64,000 bases of DNA, from the NCBI GenBank assembly GCA_033720815.1, contig JAWWBT010000001.1, forward strand, positions 1 to 64,000. The letters run 5' to 3'. Numbering within the stretch: position 1 is the stretch's first letter; every line of letters begins with the position of its first letter. Under the pieces are notes generated by a model, which saw only the letters and a list, made by a program, of their open reading frames with translations, searched no databases and had not been told where the DNA came from. This document shows positions 60,146 to 64,000 of the stretch, in pieces. Both the position numbers and the translations under genes were made by a program. Source of the DNA: JAWWBS01 sp033720815. GTDB taxonomy: Bacteria; Pseudomonadota; Gammaproteobacteria; Natronospirales; JAJUFS01.

Positions 60146-61120
60146 ATGAAACAACCCGTTCGCGTCACGATTACCGGCGGTGCCGGCCAGATCGGCTACG
60201 CGCTGGCCTTTCGCATCGCTTCCGGCGACATGCTGGGCAAGGACCAGCCGGTCATCCTGCAGCTGCTGGAAATCACCCCGGCCCTGGATGCCCTGAAGGG
60301 TGTCGTCATGGAACTGCGCGACTGCGCCTTCCCGCTGCTGCACGACGTGGTCGCCACCGACGATGCGAACGTCGCGTTCAAGGATTCCGACTACGCCCTG
60401 CTGGTCGGCGCGCGTCCGCGCGGCCCGGGCATGGAGCGCAAGGACCTGCTCGAAGCCAACGGCAAGATCTTCGGCCCGCAGGGTGAAGCCATCGCCAGGA
60501 ACGCCAGCAAGGACATCAAGGTACTGGTCGTCGGCAACCCGGCAAACACCAACGCGCTGATCGCGCAGGCCAATGCCAACGGCGCCAACCCGCGCAACTT
60601 CACCGCGATGACCCGCCTCGATCACAACCGCGCCATGGCGCAGCTGTCGGAAAAGACCGGCAAGCACGTGACCGACATCAAGGGCATGATCATCTGGGGC
60701 AACCACAGCTCGACGCAGTACCCGGATATTTCCCACTGCACCATCGACGGCAAGCCGGCCACCGAACTGGTCGACGACGCCTGGTACAAAGATGAATTCA
60801 TCCCGACGGTGCAGCAGCGTGGCGCCGCCATCATCAAGGCGCGCGGTGCATCGTCTGCGGCATCGGCAGCCTCCGCCGCCATCGATCACATCCGTGACTG
60901 GGCGCTGGGCTCGAACGGCGAGATCGTTTCGATGGCCGTGCCGTCGGACGGCTCCTACGGCATCGAGGAAGGCGTGATCTACTCCTTCCCGTGTGTCTGC
61001 AAGGACGGCGATTACGAAATCGTGCAGGGCCTGGACATCAACGACTTCTCGCGCGAGAAGATGAACGCCACCGACAAGGAACTGCGCGAAGAGCGCGATG
61101 CGGTGAGCGACCTGCTCTGA
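60146..61120 (+). CDS. mdh: Malate dehydrogenase
   Basis: NAD-dependent TCA-cycle enzyme, 324 residues, of the MDH type with the cytosolic-like plan. It begins KQPVRVTITGGAGQIGYALAFRIASGDMLG (Rossmann loop), with VGNPANTNALIA, TRLDHNRAMAQLSEKTG (substrate Arg and Asp), IIWGNHSSTQYPDIS with the catalytic His, and a TxEEGVIYSFPC-like late block. It has no LDH substrate residues. TAAAAT at 60086-60091 may be its -10. It is monocistronic and ends in a strong terminator before the sigma-54 efflux operon. It was probably not acquired, as base use is like the neighbours. Confidence 0.97.
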   Translation: MKQPVRVTITGGAGQIGYALAFRIASGDMLGKDQPVILQLLEITPALDALKGVVMELRDCAFPLLHDVVATDDANVAFKDSDYALLVGARPRGPGMERKDLLEANGKIFGPQGEAIARNASKDIKVLVVGNPANTNALIAQANANGANPRNFTAMTRLDHNRAMAQLSEKTGKHVTDIKGMIIWGNHSSTQYPDISHCTIDGKPATELVDDAWYKDEFIPTVQQRGAAIIKARGASSAASAASAAIDHIRDWALGSNGEIVSMAVPSDGSYGIEEGVIYSFPCVCKDGDYEIVQGLDINDFSREKMNATDKELREERDAVSDLL

Positions 61121-61141
61121 TTCGCAGCCTGCTGCGACATG

Positions 61142-61173
61142 AAAAGCCCCGCTTCGGCGGGGCTTTTTGTTTT
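61142..61173 (+). terminator. Terminator of mdh
   Basis: AAAAGCCCCGC and GCGGGGCTTTT pair around a TTCG tetraloop, followed by a T-rich tail. It is a strong rho-independent signal. Confidence 0.93.
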
Positions 61174-61176
61174 CCG

Positions 61177-61209
61177 GGTGTCCGCCGGACACGTCCGGAC
61201 ACCTGTCCG
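61177..61209. promoter_or_regulatory. Clustered TGTCCG/CGGACA repeats, possible enhancer site
   Basis: GGTGTCCG (61177-61184) and CGGACACC (61196-61203) form an inverted repeat; further copies of the half-site lie at 61186-61191 and 61204-61209. They are 82-128 bp upstream of the sigma-54 -12 element, the usual distance for enhancer-binding activators. Confidence 0.6.
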
Positions 61210-61290
61210 CCCCAGCTGCTTGCCCGCCAACGTCGTACTGAAATCCTTTTAATCCTTCCTGTTCAATCACTTGACCCGCAATGCAACGTT

Positions 61291-61306
61291 TGGCACGCGA
61301 GTTGCA
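61291..61306 (+). promoter_or_regulatory. Sigma-54 (-24/-12) promoter of the efflux operon
   Basis: TGGCACG, 4 nt, TTGCA matches the sigma-54 consensus exactly, with GG and GC 12 nt apart. The expected start of transcription is near 61317, about 30 nt before the HlyD start codon. Confidence 0.85.
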
Positions 61307-61347
61307 TCTTAACCAGGTAACACCCGAAACCAATAAAGGGATACCTG

Positions 61348-62622
61348 ATGATTCGTGATACCTCCGCCCAGGACGTGGCAATCGATCCGGCACCACAGAA
61401 GAAGCGCCGCCTCGTCACCGCAGGGATCGCGCTTGCCGCCGTTCTGATTCTCGCCATCCTCGTCGTGCCGGCATGGCAGCGCTGGGCATCGTCCGATATT
61501 TCCGTACCGATGGAACGCCTGCGCACCGCCACCGTCGAGCGCAGCGATTTCGTGCGCGATGTCGGCGTACCGGGTCGCGTCGTGGCTGCCGTGGCGCCCA
61601 CCCTTTACTCGCCGGCCCAGGGCACGGTGACGCTGGAGGTACAGGCGGGCGACAGCGTCGAGAAAGGCCAGGTACTTGCCACGGTGGAAAGCCCGGAAAT
61701 TCTCAGCGAGCTGGAACGCGAAGAGTCGGTACTCGAGTCGCTGACGCTTGCCTGGGAACGCCAGAAGATCGAAACGCGCAGCAAGCAGTTGCAGAACGAG
61801 CAGGCGGTCGACCTGGCCAAGGTGAAACTGGATGCTGCTCGCCGCGAAGCGGATCGCGCGAAGCTCTCGTTCGACGAGGGCATCATGAGCCAACAGGAAA
61901 TGGAAAAGGCCTTCGATGAGCGCGCGACCTCCGAAGTGGAATACAAGCACGCCGTCGAGAACGCCAACCTCGGCAAGGACAGCCTCGCCTTCGAATTGAA
62001 GACCAGCCGGCTCGCGGTGGACCAGCAGCAGTTGCTGGTCGACAACCTGCAGCGCCGCGCGGACGACCTCATCATCCGCTCGCCGGTTACCGGCCTGGTC
62101 GGCAACGTTGCCGCCGAACAGAAGGCAGCCGTTACGCAGAACACACCGTTGCTCACGGTCGTCGACCTCAGCGCGATGGAAGTCGAAGCGCAGATCCCGG
62201 AATCCTACGCCGATGCGCTCGGGCTCGGCATGCCGGCCGAGATCACGTACGGCAATTCCACCTACGAAGGCATCGTCGCCGCCGTATCGCCCGAAGTGCA
62301 GAACGCACAGGTCACGACGCGCGTGCGCTTCGCCGATGCACCTCCGCAGGACCTGCGCCAGAACCAGCGCGTTTCGGTTCGCGTGGTGATGGAAACCAAG
62401 GAAGACGTGCTCACCGTCCAGCGCGGCCCGTTCCTCGAATCCGGTTCCGGCCGCATGGCCTACCGCATCGAGGATGGCATGGCGCGACGTGTACCGATCC
62501 AGATCGGCTCGACCAGCGTGAACCGCGTGGAAATCGTCCGCGGACTCGAGCCGGGAGACCAGATTGTCATTTCGTCGACGGACAGCTTCAACAACGCCGA
62601 CACCGTTTACCTGACCAATTAA
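61348..62622 (+). CDS. HlyD/MacA-type periplasmic adaptor
   Basis: Membrane-fusion protein (424 residues) of an efflux pump. There is one N-terminal helix (about 24-46: LVTAGIALAAVLILAILVVPAW), a beta-barrel and lipoyl-like part (ERSDFVRDVGVPGRVVAA, SPAQGTVTLEVQAGDSVEKGQVLATVES), a coiled-coil hairpin (about 120-220) and the second half of the lipoyl fold (DDLIIRSPVTGLVGNVAAE). It lacks signs of a dedicated RND partner and its ATPase and permease follow, so it belongs to an ABC tripartite exporter. AAAGGG lies 8 nt before ATG 61348. Sigma-54 control suggests activation by an envelope or nitrogen-type signal. Confidence 0.9.
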   Translation: MIRDTSAQDVAIDPAPQKKRRLVTAGIALAAVLILAILVVPAWQRWASSDISVPMERLRTATVERSDFVRDVGVPGRVVAAVAPTLYSPAQGTVTLEVQAGDSVEKGQVLATVESPEILSELEREESVLESLTLAWERQKIETRSKQLQNEQAVDLAKVKLDAARREADRAKLSFDEGIMSQQEMEKAFDERATSEVEYKHAVENANLGKDSLAFELKTSRLAVDQQQLLVDNLQRRADDLIIRSPVTGLVGNVAAEQKAAVTQNTPLLTVVDLSAMEVEAQIPESYADALGLGMPAEITYGNSTYEGIVAAVSPEVQNAQVTTRVRFADAPPQDLRQNQRVSVRVVMETKEDVLTVQRGPFLESGSGRMAYRIEDGMARRVPIQIGSTSVNRVEIVRGLEPGDQIVISSTDSFNNADTVYLTN

Positions 62623-62666
62623 GTAACTACCGAAAATCGAACGAATACCGACAAAGGGGAATACCA

Positions 62667-63383
62667 ATGCTGAACATGGAAAACATCGCCAAGGTCTATC
62701 GCACCGAACTCGTGCAGACGCACGCCCTGCGTGACTTCAGCCTGAACGTCGACGAAGGCGAATTCGTTGCCGTTACCGGCCCATCCGGTTCGGGCAAGAC
62801 AACCTTCCTTAATATTGCCGGCCTGCTCGAGGATTTTTCGGAAGGCATCTACACGCTGGACGGCGAGGATGTGTCCAACCTCAATGACAACGCCCGCTCG
62901 AAGATCCGCAATGAAAAGATCGGCTTCATCTTCCAGGGCTTCAACCTGATCCCCGACCTGAATCTCTTCGACAATGTCGATGTGCCTTTGCGCTATCGCG
63001 GTTTCAATGCAAGTGAACGCAAGCGCCGCATCGAGGAATCGCTGGAACGCGTCGGCCTCGCCTCGCGCATGAAGCACCTGCCCTCGCAGCTTTCCGGCGG
63101 CCAGCAGCAGCGGGTGGCCATTGCACGTGCCCTGGCTGGCACACCGCGCATCATGCTGGCGGACGAACCGACCGGTAACCTCGATTCGCTGATGGCACGC
63201 CAGGTACTGGAGCTGCTGGAGGAAATCAACGAGGCCGGCACCACCATCGTGATGGTCACGCATGATCCTGAACTGGCCCGACGCGCGCACCGCAACGTGC
63301 ACGTGATGGACGGCAAGGTCACCGACTTCACCGAGTTCCAGCACGCTCGTGCGGAACATGACGCCGAAGCGGCGAACGCGTAA
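62667..63383 (+). CDS. MacB-like ABC transporter ATPase
   Basis: A 238-residue ATPase of the MacB/LolD group. Walker A is GPSGSGKTT, signature LSGGQQQRVAIARA, Walker B IMLADEPTG, H-loop VTHD. It is a stand-alone ATPase followed by a separate permease gene, unlike MacB where both are fused. AAGGGGAA lies before ATG 62667 in a 44-bp gap from the adaptor. Its stop is 10 bp from the permease start. It forms the exporter with the adaptor and permease of the same operon. Substrate is unknown. Confidence 0.93.
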   Translation: MLNMENIAKVYRTELVQTHALRDFSLNVDEGEFVAVTGPSGSGKTTFLNIAGLLEDFSEGIYTLDGEDVSNLNDNARSKIRNEKIGFIFQGFNLIPDLNLFDNVDVPLRYRGFNASERKRRIEESLERVGLASRMKHLPSQLSGGQQQRVAIARALAGTPRIMLADEPTGNLDSLMARQVLELLEEINEAGTTIVMVTHDPELARRAHRNVHVMDGKVTDFTEFQHARAEHDAEAANA

Positions 63384-63393
63384 GGAGACGGCG

Positions 63394-64000
63394 ATGTTTT
63401 CCTACTACCTGAAACTCTCGCTGCTCAGCATCAAGCGCAACCCGATCCTGAGCACGCTGATGATGGCGGCTATCGCCGTCGGCATCGGCGCGTTCATCAC
63501 GATGCTGACGGTTTACCACATCCAGTCCGGCAACCCGCTCTGGTACAAGAATGACCAGGTCTACCACCCGCAGATCGACATGTGGAACCCCGACCAGCCG
63601 TACCGCGAAAGCAAGCCGGATAGCGGACCGGACCTGTTCACCTATCGCGATGCGATGGCGCTGCACGAGTCGGACATCCCGACCTACAAGGTCGCCACGT
63701 TCAAGACGGGTGACGTCATCCTTCCGGAAAGTGATGAACTGGCCCCCTTCCGTGACGTAGGCCGCATGACCTACAACGATTTCTTCCAGATATTCGACGT
63801 GCCGTTCCTTTACGGCGGCGCCTGGGATGATCGAGCAGACCAGGGTGGCGAATTCGTCGTGGTGCTTTCCCGCGAACTCAACGACAAGCTTTTCGGTGGT
63901 GAAAACAGCGTTGGCGAGCGCGTTCGCATCGGCGATCACGAGTTCACCGTGACCGGTGTTCTCGACGAGTGGTACCCGGTACCGAAGTTCTATGACCTCA
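63394..64000 (+). CDS. ABC transporter permease (MacB-like), 3' end cut by the window
   Basis: An FtsX/MacB-type permease, of which the first 202 residues are present. An N-terminal helix (about 20-40: LSTLMMAAIAVGIGAFITMLTV) precedes a long periplasmic domain (GNPLWYKNDQVYHPQIDMWNPDQPYRESKPD..., with VVVLSRELNDKLFGGENSVGERVRIGDHEFTVTGVLDEWY), as in MacB_PCD. AAGGAG lies 6 nt before ATG 63394. The rest, with the FtsX helix cluster, lies beyond the end of the window. It is the third gene of the sigma-54 operon; an NtrC-type regulator might be next. Confidence 0.9.
   Translation, partial: MFSYYLKLSLLSIKRNPILSTLMMAAIAVGIGAFITMLTVYHIQSGNPLWYKNDQVYHPQIDMWNPDQPYRESKPDSGPDLFTYRDAMALHESDIPTYKVATFKTGDVILPESDELAPFRDVGRMTYNDFFQIFDVPFLYGGAWDDRADQGGEFVVVLSRELNDKLFGGENSVGERVRIGDHEFTVTGVLDEWYPVPKFYDL

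Noticed and set aside
1..64000. Mobile elements, tRNA genes, CRISPR arrays or prophage genes
   Set aside because: No transposase, integrase, cloverleaf-like gene or spaced direct-repeat array was recognised.

Overview
The window is a GC-rich, densely packed bacterial chromosome segment with about 54 protein genes, mostly in short operons with 1-22 bp overlaps. I see no tRNA, rRNA, CRISPR array, insertion sequence, integrase or plasmid/phage gene, and no gene-free stretch longer than 300 bases. Gene content and order (aroK-aroB, tesA divergent from ybbA-ybbP, purT, ppc, mddA, tspO) suggest a free-living aerobic gammaproteobacterium outside the enteric group; the genus cannot be named from sequence alone. 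The first gene (aroK) and the last (an ABC permease) are cut by the window edges.

Layout. 1-3.4 kb: core biosynthesis (shikimate kinase end, aroB, pyrF, hemE), closed by a strong hairpin terminator facing fadD. 5.2-13.4 kb: an apparent light/vitamin B12-controlled membrane-lipid island. It has a CarH/LitR-type MerR regulator, a rightward trio (SDR, NTF2-like, HAD) and a leftward five-gene operon (FAD oxidoreductase, DUF1365, Cfa-like methylase, MFS, DUF3833 lipoprotein). Repeated T(G/A)TACA motifs at 11-bp spacing sit in both promoter regions. 13.6-14.9 kb: a truncated haemoglobin with its own 2Fe-2S flavoreductase. 15-19.4 kb: tesA, the YbbA-YbbP exporter and a Nudix hydrolase. 19.4-26.1 kb: photolyase, a DUF502 membrane protein, hydroxyacid dehydrogenase, O6-alkylguanine repair, an exported M20 hydrolase, a small haem-copper-like membrane protein, a cyclase-family enzyme and MgtC-like protein. 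26.2-39.4 kb: a long leftward run with ppc, a Ca/Na exchanger, a bacterial deoxyhypusine-synthase-like enzyme, an acetyl-CoA hydrolase/transferase, a thioredoxin-fold lipoprotein, an SSAT-like acetyltransferase, threonine aldolase, murI and a CHASE2 Ser/Thr kinase.

39.6-51.5 kb: pepQ, small membrane or stress genes including tspO, a tandem pair of exported amidohydrolases (one without its metal motif), a KefB/C-type antiporter, a DUF4136-like lipoprotein, purT and a membrane-bound beta-lactamase-fold protein that lacks the catalytic lysine. 51.6-54.8 kb: a BON-domain protein and a GntR(YtrA)-ABC operon with a 22-bp operator on its promoter. 55-58 kb: a VWA lipoprotein, ECF sigma factor and membrane anti-sigma-like protein in one operon. 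58-64 kb: an enoyl-reductase-like protein, methanethiol methyltransferase MddA, malate dehydrogenase, and a MacAB-like efflux operon behind a textbook sigma-54 promoter with upstream activator-type repeats.

Best candidates for new biology are the CarH-like island with its operators, the sigma-54 efflux operon, the globin/reductase pair and the YtrA-type operon. All functional calls rest on motif recognition by eye; no database search was run.
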